Positions 44,605 to 55,066 of a stretch of 64,000 nucleotides of DNA are shown here, in pieces. The notes beneath the pieces are model-generated. The model saw only the letters and a program-made list of their open reading frames with translations. It did not search any database and had not been told where the DNA came from. The position numbers were made by a program, and so were the translations under genes. This DNA is from Aschersonia sp. MBC 622 (taxonomy: Eukaryota; Ascomycota; Sordariomycetes; Hypocreales; Clavicipitaceae). The DNA lies in the NCBI GenBank assembly GCA_030782805.1, contig JARJPL010000047.1, positions 62,001 through 126,000 of the forward strand. Reading direction: 5' to 3'. The stretch's first letter is position 1. The number at the start of each line of letters is the position of its first letter.

Positions 44605-45700
44605 ATGGCCTCACTTTCGCCACATCAACGAACACGCTTTAGATGGTTATCTCAACCATCCAGCATGCTCGATCCCAGAGCTTGAACGCCTCCTATCTAG
44701 CCGGAGAAAGAAAACCACATCCCAAGCTACGAATAAGAGCTTCAAGAACGATTCTTTATGCGAAAAATTCAAGAATACTTTCACGACACCAGTGTGGGCC
44801 AAGAGGGACTCACAAGGATAGCGGCATCTTTGTGTCTAATTATGCCCATAGAAAGTCTACGACGACTCAGATCAGAAGAAGAAGGCTTTGAATACTGTTT
44901 TGACGATCTAAACGACCTCAAGAAATACATGTACTTCTACCGGACCGGCATAGTAAAGCAGTTCGGAGGGCAGGGGCGGGCTTTGGCAGGGACTGGGGGT
45001 AAAGCATCACCGCGGGAGAGCTACGTCCAATCTCCTTCTCCTTCTGAGAGGAATATCTCTGAGCGGTCTTTATCTCTTAATATTGAAAGAGGTAGGAGAG
45101 AAACATGAGGATAAAACTTCTTCTACAGGAGAGCAGCAAGGAGAGCAGCCCATCCACCGACGAATACGGTGGGGAGTACCATCAAGCTCACACATCCCAC
45201 CACAAATCTATCGCAACGCAGCCGAGACATCTAAATGTCTTGCCAGAGATCCGAAGTGTATCTGGACTCAATCTTTATATGTCGAGGCTTGTCACATCAT
45301 CCCATCCTCTATACAAAACAGCACAGAGAAGTTTTCTCTAATGCGGAAATCTTGAATGGTTTTCTTGCCTATTTTGAAGGTTTTTTCCCCTTGATTGATA
45401 TCTTTCTACCAAAAGACTGATCAAGCGTGAAATATGCTCACTTTGAGCAAATATTGGGCTTGGTCCCACAATGAAGTCGCTTTCAAGCCTGAAAAAGCAC
45501 AATATCACCGCGATGGTCTAGTTTGTGTTCCATTAAGAATCTTCTTTCTTAACAAAAGGACGTGGGAAACACGAAAAGTTTGAGTTCAACCTACAAAACA
45601 TCCGTGAGATGTCAGCAGGAAGATTCTTGTCCGAGCCCTTACCTGGCAAGAGGTTCTATCGAGACGACGATGGTACACAGCTCGGAAGAGCCAGTCAATC
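44605..45700 (+). pseudogene. Decayed HNH-endonuclease-type gene
   Basis: From ATG 44605 the frame reads MASLSPHQRTRFRWLSQ and continues through three stops (TGA, TAG, TAA between about 44680 and 44740). It then runs to ELQERFFMRKIQEYF, GLTRIAASLCLIMPIE and YFYRTGIVKQFG. After a frameshift near 45100 another frame gives CIWTQSLYVEACHIIPSSIQN, the Cys/His core of fungal HNH_2-type nuclease proteins. After more stops, a third frame gives MLTLSKYWAWSHNEVAFKPEK, matching the usual post-HNH region. All three early stops can come from CGA, CAG or CAA by C-to-T change. The 3' end merges into the ASQST satellite. The gene is clearly inactive as read. Intact relatives are common and variable in number in filamentous fungi. 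Confidence 0.72.
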
Positions 45701-46085
45701 AACAGCCAGTCAATCAATAGCCAGTCAATCAACAGCCAGTCAATCAACAGCCAGTCAATCAACAGCCAGTAAATCAACGGCCAGTCAATTAATAGCTAGG
45801 TAGTTAATCGCCAGCCAGTTAATCAACAGCCAGTCAATCAACAGCCAGTCAATTAATAGCCAGCCAGTCAATCAACAGCCAGTTAATCAACGGCCAGTCA
45901 ATTAATAGCTAGGTAGTTCATCGCCAGCCAGTTAATCAACAGCCAGTCAATCAACAGCCAGTCAATGAATAGCTAGTTAACAGCTGCTAATCAGCTCACT
46001 AGCTGTTAATAGAGAAGCTATTGATTGACTGGCTACTGATATTTGGACTGGCTGTTGATTAACTGGCTGCTGGTCAACTGGCTCT
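45690..46085. repeat. 15-base satellite with 113-base higher-order unit and inverted end
   Basis: The basic unit is AGCCAGTCAATCAAC and variants, more than 15 copies. As it is five codons long it keeps a frame open, encoding ASQST on the plus strand and WLLID on the minus strand. A longer block starting CCAGTCAATTAATAGCTAGG recurs at 45781 and 45894, a 113-base higher-order period. From 46012 to 46085 the units are in inverse orientation (ATTGACTGGCT, GTTGATTAACTGGCTG), so the array could fold on itself. A few related units recur at 63289-63333. Confidence 0.88.
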
Positions 46086-48606
46086 GTACTATCTGTAGAG
46101 GACTTGCAGCGCATCTACAACGCATCCTCACCGCCTTCGAAAAGAAATGCACCACCTAGACTTGGCCTCTGACCCCTCTGGGCTTGAGGTTTACTGCTAC
46201 CCCGGAGCACTCACAGGCGAGAAGCAGCCGGCCCCATCCGGGGTTGGAGACGCCCATTGGCCCAGCGGGGCGCCGGTCCTATGGATTCGTTTGGAAAGCC
46301 TTGCCAAAAAGCATTGCTAAGAAGAATGCGGAAGAATTATTATCAGGCACAAAATGGCTAAGAGAAGAAATAAAAGAATGCCGAGTTTTGTCCGAATTCA
46401 ACCCTGCTAACCCTGCGCTCTGATTTTCGCTGTAACCAGGTTGCCGGGGCCCATCGAGGGACAGAAAGATGGCGTCGCAGCCGGCCGATTGGGCGCAATC
46501 AACCAAGCTCGGCACAATGGCTGCCTGGCTATGATGCAAGCTGAGTTTGCCATGTCGAAAATGACACAACATGCTTCTACTCGTCTGCAGCCAACCAGAA
46601 GCTGCAGCGAGGCGACATGCACGCAGGCACTGGTCTTGCCTAGACGGCACACGGCGCAAAGGTTGACTCCAGCCAACCAAGCACGTCCGCACCAATGTTT
46701 TTTGCTTGCGAGAAAGCAACAAGTAAACTTGACCAGGCCCTGATAATACGTGCCGTCAAACACAAAGTCTCGTTGTGGATCAGACTTGTCAATGCTGTTA
46801 CCCTATGACAACGTAATACGTAACCAAAATCGACGGGGCCAACGGGTGTGTGCTCCACCAGCGCCGGGTCTAGCATGCGGAACCAGGCAAGGGATAATGA
46901 GGAAAAAAATCGTGTTATTATTTTTTTTTCTTTGGACGCCAATAATTCCAGATCTGCTGCTTGCTGCAGCGTCTGGGGTAGGTGGGGGAGTCGTGAGCGC
47001 GGAGTAGACGGACAGGCCAAACGTCGATGGGCACATCAATCACAGATTTGGTGTGCCATTGGAAAAATGCATGTCGACACCATCTGACGGATTGGCATGT
47101 GTTGATGTGAGATGCGAGCGAGACATGCCCAGCGAGCTAATATATCAGCAGCCGTTCACAGGCCTGTGAGGCGCGGGAGAATGGCTGAATGGTTCCTAGA
47201 CTCTCCGTTTCCCGGCATCACAAGACAATGGCAGGCCACGCCATGCCGTTCCCCCCCGAGACCAGTTTCGTCGGCGGTGGAATGGGACAAGGCTCACATC
47301 TTACCGCTCTGTACAGGCGCGATTACTATCCGGGGATCATTGAGGGGGAAGGGTTGGTTGTTGGGAGCGCGACTGTCCATCGTTGGCCGGTCACCTGATC
47401 GGTGCGAGCCCAGACGAGGCCAGGCGTAACAAGCTTTCTCGTGGCACACTGCGGTTTGCTTGTTGATTTATCGAATGGCCGTTGTCGTGTGTAGATTGGT
47501 TTCGGAGAGTAGCACACACGGCCGCCGTGTTCCGATGCGCGGCGATGGCTGGTTTCTTTTGTGTGTGTAATAATGTATCAATGTGTCTTGTCAAAGCATC
47601 ACTGATTGTTATCTTGCTCTTCAGCCGCCGCGCTGACAATTACTACCTAATATGGACTAGCTTCGGCCCGCGCTCTCCATCTTGAGACCGCCCAACAAAA
47701 GGATTCACGCGAAGAGGTGTGTCATTTCTTGCTGGCGGTAGGAAAGCAGGAATTAAGGCATAGTTGTATTTTAGCACCAAAAACGAGGAAAAGAAGAAAA
47801 ATTCTGCTAGGCTAGAACTGAGCCTTGAATGTAGGTGTAGGCCCCTGGCTTAAACCAAAACAACAAGTAGTGAGGGTTTACTGAATTAGCCCCTGCTCCC
47901 CGAGAGCTGTTATCTCCCAGAGCTCGCAGTTGACAGCCGCAAGATGTGTCCATTGATGTGCCTCTACCCTCTGCCCAAGATCAACACAGACAGAGTTCGG
48001 CTGCACCAGCTGCCAGTCGGCAGTCAACACATGCACCTGCAGTGATCCAGTCAAGAAAATAAATGATGATGAGGATGATAATACTAATACCAACTTTATT
48101 CTTCACAGCTTCTTGTTTCATTCTCCACCCGTGTAGCCACTTTAATGGCCAGTATGACAATCCCCAGAACGAGGCCGTCGTAGCCACACGCCCCCCAGGA
48201 TCGGCTTCCTACGGCCTCTTGGCCGTGTACCGGCAAGTACTTTTTCAATACATCTACCATATGGAAAGTACATCGGTTTTCCGCGCTCATAACCGCACAC
48301 CTCTTACACTATTTTTTTGCATTGGTCACCCACGACTCTCTGACCACACCACACAAACGGCCACCTCCCAAACATTCGTCGACCTACTTATTCTCCATTT
48401 CCCCAGTTTCCTCCTTCTCTTTCCCTTTTTCTCTTTCAATCCCTCTTTCTGTCATCCAATTTTCAACCCCTTGGAAAGAAAGACTATTCTGGTTACTAGT
48501 CTTTTCTCACTCAACTCTTCAACCGAGTTTCAACACTGATACGTGCCCCCCTCCTCAACGCCCGTATCAACCACACAACCATCCACACACACTCCTCAAA
48601 ATCATC
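46086..48606. other. Region without a recognised gene, then leader of the dehydratase
   Basis: Short open frames occur on both strands with no motif I recognise. A short open frame at 46160-46315 reads LEVYCYPGALTGEKQP and could be the tail of another relic, but nothing confirms it. From about 48300 the plus strand becomes CT-rich (TTCCTCCTTCTCTTTCCC), consistent with the promoter and leader of the next gene. Confidence 0.45.
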
Positions 48607-49682
48607 ATGGGATCCCTCGGTGGTGAGAGCACCCTTCCTTGGGTCAAGACGCCCTGCGTCTATAGCACTGCCGTTTCCCGTGCCGTTGGCTGGTGAGTCT
48701 CTCAATACCGGACTTCACACACAAAACACCCACTAACACGGAAACCAGCAACATTTACCTCAAACTCGACAACCTCCAGCCGTCAGGCTCCTTCAAGTCC
48801 CGCGGCATCGGCAACCTCATGACCCGCGCCGTCGCCCACCACCCCGGCAACGTGCACTTTTACTGCGCCTCTGGCGGCAACGCTGGCCTCGCCTGCGCCA
48901 CGTCCGCCGTCGCCCTCAACCGCCCTTGCACCGTCGTTGTGCCACTCACCACGTCAGAGTTTATGCGCAACAAGCTCGTCGCCCTCGGCGCCCACGTCCA
49001 GCAGTACGGCAAGAACCTCTTCGCCGCCGAGCAGTACGTCAAGCAGGAGCTCGTCGCCCACGACCCCGACGGCGTCTTCGTCCCGCCCTTTGACCACCCG
49101 GACATTTGGGACGGCGCCGCCAGCCTCATCCCCGAGCTGCGCGATCAGATGGACGTGCCCATGGACGCCATTGTCTGCTCCGTCGGCGGCGGCGGCCTCT
49201 TCAACGGCCTCATGCAGGGCATCGAGACCTTTCCCTGGTCCGGCAACAAGCCCCACGTCGTCGGCGTCGAGACGGCCGGTGCTGACTCTCTCAACGCCTC
49301 CCTCGCCGCCAACGAGCACCTTACTCTTGCTGAAATCACCTCCATCGCCGTCTCCCTCGGCTGCTCCCGCGTCTCCGCCCAGACGTGGAAGTGGGCGCAC
49401 TACCCAAACACCCACAGCATGGTCGTCTCCGACGCCGACGCCGCCATGGCCTGTGTGCGTTTCGCCGACGACGTGCGTCTTCTCGTTGAGGTTTCCTGTG
49501 GTGCCGCTCTCGCTGCTGCCTATCGCGGTGACCTCCGTGCTTCCCTCGGCAAGGGTCTCTCCGACGCTGAGTGGTCGCAGAAGAATGTCGTCCTCATCGT
49601 CTGTGGAGGCTCTGGTGTTTCTCTGCAGCTGCTCGACCGCTACGTCCAGGAGTACGGTCCTCAGTCCGCCATCAAAGTTTGA
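48607..49682 (+). CDS. Catabolic L-serine/L-threonine dehydratase (PLP-dependent)
   Basis: This fold-type II PLP enzyme deaminates L-serine to pyruvate and L-threonine to 2-oxobutyrate, allowing use of these amino acids as nitrogen source; yeast Cha1 is the counterpart. Exons 48607-48692 and 48749-49682 give 339 residues. The PLP lysine is in QPSGSFKSRGIGNL, the substrate loop is ASGGNAGLA, and the phosphate-binding glycine loop is SVGGGGLFNG. The C-terminal ligand to the pyridine nitrogen is in VCGGSGVS. There is no ACT regulatory domain, so this is the catabolic rather than the biosynthetic threonine deaminase. There is no obvious mitochondrial presequence, suggesting a cytosolic enzyme. 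The coding sequence is unusually rich in C at third positions. The start is the only ATG before the conserved LPWVKTPCVYS. Confidence 0.92.
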
Positions 49683-51135
49683 GGAACGCACTCACTATCG
49701 GAAATATATCCAATTTCGAAGAGGCCCGACCACCCTTTCTCGATATTTTCGACCAAATTCTCTCAAGTCGACTTGCTTTTACCAAGTTCCACTAATGACG
49801 AGAGATCATCTACGACGACCATGATCGAAGCCGCGAGGCATTACGCTTTACTCGACGACAACCCGTGCTTGCCAACAACACAAATTCCCCCGAAATGGAA
49901 AGAACTAGAGAAAGATTTGTTGCTTTTTGTCTCTTCGCATCTTTGTTGTGTCTGCGAGACACATGATTTCACTGGCAGGCGTTTTTGCTGTGTGTTTTTT
50001 CTTTTTGCACCTTAGGTATTAATGCGGACAGAGACCGTTATCCGAGTCTTGGATTCAAATGTCGCGGTTTAACTACTACGAGCATTTCTGGGACACATGC
50101 TTTTTTTTATTACTCACTCAGCATATTTCATCTGCAGGGACTGGATCCCTCAGAAGCATCTTTTAGCGTTTCACGACAAGGAGGATTGGAGGAAGATACC
50201 CATTTGTTTTACGAATCATGATATAGAGATACCCCTATAGAACGACGACTGGTCTGGTGGAGGACAGACCGCAACGAGACTTTCGCGGGCCTGAAACATG
50301 GCTTCGCATGACTTTTTTTTTTCCTTTGGAATTTTCTTCTTTTATTTAGTTAATAAAAGTGACGCCCGCGTAGAAATGTCTTGTAGACAAATTACCGATG
50401 CAGATGTTCTCTTGCTAAAGCAAGAAGAATCTAGAATGGGTGGTTATGTATCTGTCGTCGACGACAGGCGTAAGCCATTCTTTAAATATCGGTACACCGT
50501 AAGACTAAACTTGTATTTGTACATGCCTTTGTTATCTAGATAGGAAACGCCAATGAGGAGGGTCATCATCACAAGGGGGGGAGTGTTATCGGTCGGGGCC
50601 GTGCAGGTGGGGAGGCTTAGATTCAACAGGGCTATATCGGGAGCATCAAATTGTTATCTGTACTTTGTAGGCTCGTGTTCTAATAAAAGAAATGGCATTG
50701 GGTAGCAGGTAGGTATGTTTGGGCCGAAAGCTGTGTGACGCAGATGATAAACATGCTTCCTTTTGGCGCCCTGTGTCTGTCACTGTAACGATACGTGCCC
50801 AGACACGAGCCGATTCGTATCCAAGGACGACACGGGAGATGGGAAATCGTATTGGTTGCAAAACATGAGATACGTACGTACATAGATAGCATGCCTGCGG
50901 CCGCTGATACAGCAACCTGTACGGAGTATCAGGTACTTGTATGACTCAACTCTTATCACCGCCATCCTGATAAGCATCCGCGATTGCGCCGCCCGTTTCC
51001 GAGACATTTTCCATGTTTATTTTGCTTTTTTTTCTATTTCATTGTTATTTTTCTAGTTTTTTTCGAGTTTCAAAAAAGTACATTGCTCAAGCCATGATCG
51101 TAGTACAGGTGACAAGGGACGAGACGAACGCGGCC
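49683..51135. other. Convergent spacer
   Basis: This lies between the dehydratase (+) and CENP-S (-). It is AT-rich with T-runs. TACGGAGTATC occurs at 50921-50931 and TACGTACGTAC at 50872-50882. No gene is supported. Confidence 0.45.
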
Positions 51136-51845
51136 TCACCGCCCCGATAACCTCGTTGCGCCGCCCCTGGCCCCTCCGCGGCTGCCACCTCGCCCTCCTC
51201 TGCCGCCCCCCGTCGTCGCCGTCTTGCGCGCGGCTCCAGTCGCGGCGCCACGCTGCGTCTTGCGCTCGTTGATGTAGTCCTGCATGAGCTGCTGCAAGTC
51301 CGGATTCTTGCGCGCCAGCAGCAGCACGTCGTCTGTGGTGACGACGCTGCGGGAGGCGTGGTTGGCAAAGGACTCGAGGTCGACGGCGACGTTTTCTGTG
51401 AAATTGTCCGATTAGCAAGCCTACTCTCTCTCTCCATCTCTCGTATCTTAAACTTCTTCAAACAACTTCCGCTCTTCTGAAAAGATGTGATTTCCAAGTT
51501 GATGAAAAAAGTCGCTGCACCAACTTGGTATGGTGGCGGGCAAGGGAAGGACCGCAGAAGGCGAGCGAAGCGAGGGCAAGAAAAAAAAATGGAAAAAAGA
51601 AAAAAGTACCGATTTGAGTCCAGACGAGCTCCGTCAGAGCGCCGATGAACTGAGGCGTCGCGTTACGATTCCGGCGCATGCACTCCTCGTCGACGATTTG
51701 CCCGACGGCGTACCAGAGTGCCGACTTGAGGCGCTGTATCCAACCAAGGTTAGCCACCAGTGTACTGGGATCTATTCCTGCGCTATTCGCGTAGTTGTAA
51801 AACCGGTGCTCTTACGTCTCTGTCGTCTTCCATGGTATCGGCCAT
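51136..51845 (-). CDS. mhf1: Histone-fold kinetochore/DNA-repair protein CENP-S (MHF1)
   Basis: CENP-S pairs with CENP-X in a histone-fold heterotetramer that works at kinetochores and, as MHF, with the FANCM-type helicase in fork repair. Three exons, 51845-51816, 51733-51610 and 51395-51136, give 137 residues. The junctions rebuild the conserved helix order: RDRLKSALWYAVGQIVDEE, then FIGALTELVWTQIENVAVDLE, then FANHASRSVVTTDDVLLLAR and NPDLQQLMQDYI. The C-terminal 45 residues are Arg/Gly-rich (TGGGRGGRGGSRGG), a probable DNA- or RNA-binding tail. I chose ATG 51845 (MADTMEDDRD); a second ATG four codons later is also possible. Because its exons are short, this gene is easily missed in simple open-frame views. 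Confidence 0.88.
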
Positions 51846-52122
51846 TTTTGTCTTGTCCTTTTGCACGATAATGTCGTGCGCGCCCGTCGTTGGGACGTGG
51901 TTGATGCGAGCTGCAAGCTTCCCGCGACGCGTTTGGACGTGGGGGCATTCAAAGTACAGCCGCCAGTTTACGAGCAGCACCTTTTATATAGCCAGCTACA
52001 ATCAGAAGCAGTACCAAAAAGTATCATTAATTGATTCCCCAATTTAGTTTAGATTCCATAAGAAAGTTTGTTCGATTAGATGTTCTACTCTATGCTTCAT
52101 TACATAGCATTTATATACGCAC
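51846..52122. other. Spacer between CENP-S and the peroxidase gene
   Basis: This short spacer holds the promoter of CENP-S and the 3' region of the peroxidase gene, both transcribed leftward. The frame upstream of the CENP-S start stays open to an ATG at 51980, so an N-terminal extension is possible but looks unconserved. Confidence 0.45.
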
Positions 52123-55066
52123 TCATGCTGTGCCGGCCCCTGTCGGTGCTGGGCTGCTCTGAGCCGGCGGCGGCGGAGGAGGAGGGGGTGGGGGAGGAGG
52201 CGGCGTCACGGGCGGCTTCTTCTTGTACACGGACAAGCGGTTCGAGCCACCACAGAACTCTACGTTGCTACCTCCACACAACATGGCGCACTCGCCCTTG
52301 GGCGCTACCGCCGACAACGTCGAGAGTGTGTTGCCACAATAGCATTCTCTGCCGTACTCGGTGCCAAAGTACTCGTAGTCCTTGCAGAATGTCGCGCAGA
52401 GCTGATTTGTCATTTTGTCCGCCGCCGTGGACGTGCCGGCCAGCGCGCGCGTTGTGTTGACCTCGGTCTGACAGCCGACGAGCGCAAAGTCGCCCGCCGC
52501 GGGAGGCTGCTCCGGGACGCCGCCGGGAATGGCCGGGTTCATATACAGCTCGAGGCGGTTGCTGGCGCCGCAGTACTGGAACTGGTCGCCGGCGCACGGC
52601 ATGTTACAGTCGGCAAGCGGGGCCGCCGCGGTGTCGGTCCCGACAAAGCTGCCGCAGTAGCACTCACTGCCGTATTCGGTGCCAAAGTAGCGGTACGTCT
52701 TGCAATAGTCGGCGCACTTTTCGTTGGTCATGTCTGGGCCCGATGTGCTGCCGCTCAGGAGGGCGCGGTTGGTGGGGGCCTCGGCCCAGCACCCGACCAT
52801 GGTGTAGGGCGCAACCGTCTCCTTGTGCCTCAGCGTGCCCGTGGGCGTGGTTACGCTGGCCGTGGTTGAGAAGAGTTCCAGGCGGTTGCCGGCGCCGCAG
52901 TACACGGTCGGGTCGCCACCACAGGCCATGTTGCACTCCTCGAGCGGTGCGCTCTTGGATCCGCTGTAGAGCAAGTTGCCACAGTAGCCTGAGGTATGTT
53001 AGCCGACGTCAGCAGTGGTTTTGTAAAAGAGGCTTACATTCGCGGCCGTACTCCGTGCCCCAGTAGTTGTAGTTCTTGCAGAAGGTCATGCACATTTCGA
53101 GCGTCATGGTATCGTTGGCTGTAGAGGCATCTGGCAGGGCCCGCTTACCACTGCCCTCTTCCCAACAACCCTTCAAAACGTAACCGCCAAGTGCGGTCTT
53201 GTGAGTAGGTGTAGGAGCAGGAGCGGCGGTAGAAGGCGGCGTGGTGCTCGGAGTGCCAGGTGAAGTGGAATTGCCGGTTGGCTCCGGCTCCGGCGGCGGC
53301 GCAAGAGGACCACCGGAACTAGTAGGGTCCGCGAGCACTGAGTGTGAAGACAAGACAGGATTGGGAGTCGCGTTGGCATTGCCCGTGCTAGGAGAGGCAG
53401 CTGGCGAGGCGGGCACGGCGTCGTCGTTGTTCAAGGCCCGCAGCTCGTGGCGAACAGTGTTGCAAGACATTGGGTTCTGGAAAGAAGTGCAAGATCCACC
53501 AAGACCAGCGACACTATTGAAAGATACAGATGCATCACCGCTGCTCAAGTCGACAAAAGACTGGTACGCCATGCCGCCCTCAATTTTCTGCTCAGCCTTG
53601 AAGAAGGTGTATTCGCCAATGCATTGCCCACTTGTCATGTCAAGCGTAGCAGAATTGAGTTTGTGAACAGGGCTATCCTCTTGCGCCGTCTTGTAGTGGA
53701 TTGTTGCTTTGGCGCCTTTGGAAATGGCATCGTTGCGGACGGCAGCGACGAGTGTCGTGGCGCCTGTAGAGCCAAGAATGCAGCTCTGCGGCTTTTGGAA
53801 CAGAATGGTGTCCTGGATGAGGTAGCCATTACCATTGTTGTCTGCTGTCTGCTTGGTGCCGTCGGCATAGTTGATGACAACAGTAAATGATGAGATACCA
53901 GTCTTGACGGGAATTTTGGCGTCAATGGGAAAGAAGCCAAAAGTATCGTCAAAGCCCTGGCCCAGGCCGTGAATGGTAGCCTTGATGTCGCAGCCACTTT
54001 CTCCGCATTGTGATTCGCCATTGCGGTTTTTGTACGTTATGGTAAGGTCATTGATGCTGTCTTTGGACAGGCCAGTGGTCTTGATGCGGATGTAGCCAGA
54101 AAAGTGCAAATTGGCGCCACCGTCAGCGAGGAGGAGCTGCAGGTCAACGGGCTTGACCTTGTAGGGAATAATGGGTTCGGTCAGGTTGACACCGGCAGGA
54201 ACAACCTCAATCATCTTTTGCAGAACATTCTTGCAGACTTCGTTGAACTTGGCATTGTCGCGCATAGCTTCCATGGTTTTGTTGCCGTCTGAGTTGAAGA
54301 CCTTGAAGTCGGAATTTTTGTGAACATTGACCGCGGGGCCGACAACGAGCGGATTGCCGGTGGTGCCGTCGAGGTATTCAGTAACAATCTTGTTGTCGAA
54401 GGCCGCGACTGATTTATCTAAACCACCCAACCCATTGTTGGACTTGGCGTCGGGAATAATTTCCGGGAACTCGGTGTTGTGGACACCACCAAGCGTGTGA
54501 CCGCAGGCTGTGACTTGGATCATTTCGACATTGTTAAAGCCCATGCGGTCAAACTGCTGCTTGAACGTGGTAGCGGAGTTTTGCGGCTGCGGAACACCAG
54601 TATCGCCAGCTGCTTCGGCATCGACTCTTCCACCACGGACGGGAATGATGGGTCCGCCGCAGGAGCGCACCGAGGCGTAAACGCCGGCGGCAATCAGGTC
54701 GGAAAGACTAGTATGGGGAGAGACATACTTGGACATGAACTCGAGGGTTGTCTTGTGTCCAGGGCCAGTGTTCTCGCCATCGTCGAGCTCATACTGAAGG
54801 GAGCCATCGAGGCCGCCGGTCTTGAAATAAACATTGGCAGTGGACATGTCGTGGAAGCCGACGCGGAGCCACTCGGCGGCATTCTGGCGGCCCGGACCCG
54901 ACGCCTCGTTGGTGCAAGGGGAGATTGTGTCGGAAAACTTGCGCGCTTTGAAGGAGCTAAGCTGGTACATGATCTCCTCGAGCTCGTCGGTTGAGGCGGG
55001 CCATGTTGGGTCGGCAATGGCCAAGCTGGACAGAGCCAGCGCGGCTAAAGCCACAGACTTTGTCAT
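52123..55066 (-). CDS. Secreted class II-type haem peroxidase fused to WSC domains
   Basis: Two exons, 55066-53038 and 52988-52123, give 964 residues. A signal peptide (MTKSVALAALALSSLAIA) is followed by a plant/fungal peroxidase domain. The distal arginine and histidine are in LRVGFHD (Arg68, His72) and the proximal histidine is His190 in TACGHTLGGVH. A middle region of about 330 residues is rich in beta-type sequence with Cys pairs. A Pro/Ser/Thr linker then leads to three WSC modules, each with a GCW or GCQ start and the pattern FGTEYGRECYCG. The junction of the intron falls in the first WSC, rebuilding ECYCG. The end is a polyproline run and STGAGTA-like tail without a GPI signal I can see. 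WSC domains bind cell-wall glycans, so wall-anchored or substrate-targeted oxidation is inferred. Confidence 0.88.

Noticed and set aside
45091..45127. 37-base intron (GTAGGA to CTACAG) that would mend the frame in the HNH relic
   Set aside because: It is shorter than functional fungal introns, and the relic has other stops that it would not remove. A frameshift is the better explanation.
45586..45777. Minus-strand frame encoding WLLID repeats
   Set aside because: It exists only because the satellite unit is a multiple of three; it has no coding support.
45690..46085. Possible CRISPR array
   Set aside because: The repeats are directly adjacent 15-base units without spacers, and the host is a fungus. 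It is a satellite.
48954..49691. 245-codon minus-strand frame opposite the dehydratase
   Set aside because: It is an antisense shadow of a strongly C-ending coding sequence; Val/Gly/Asp-rich with no motif.
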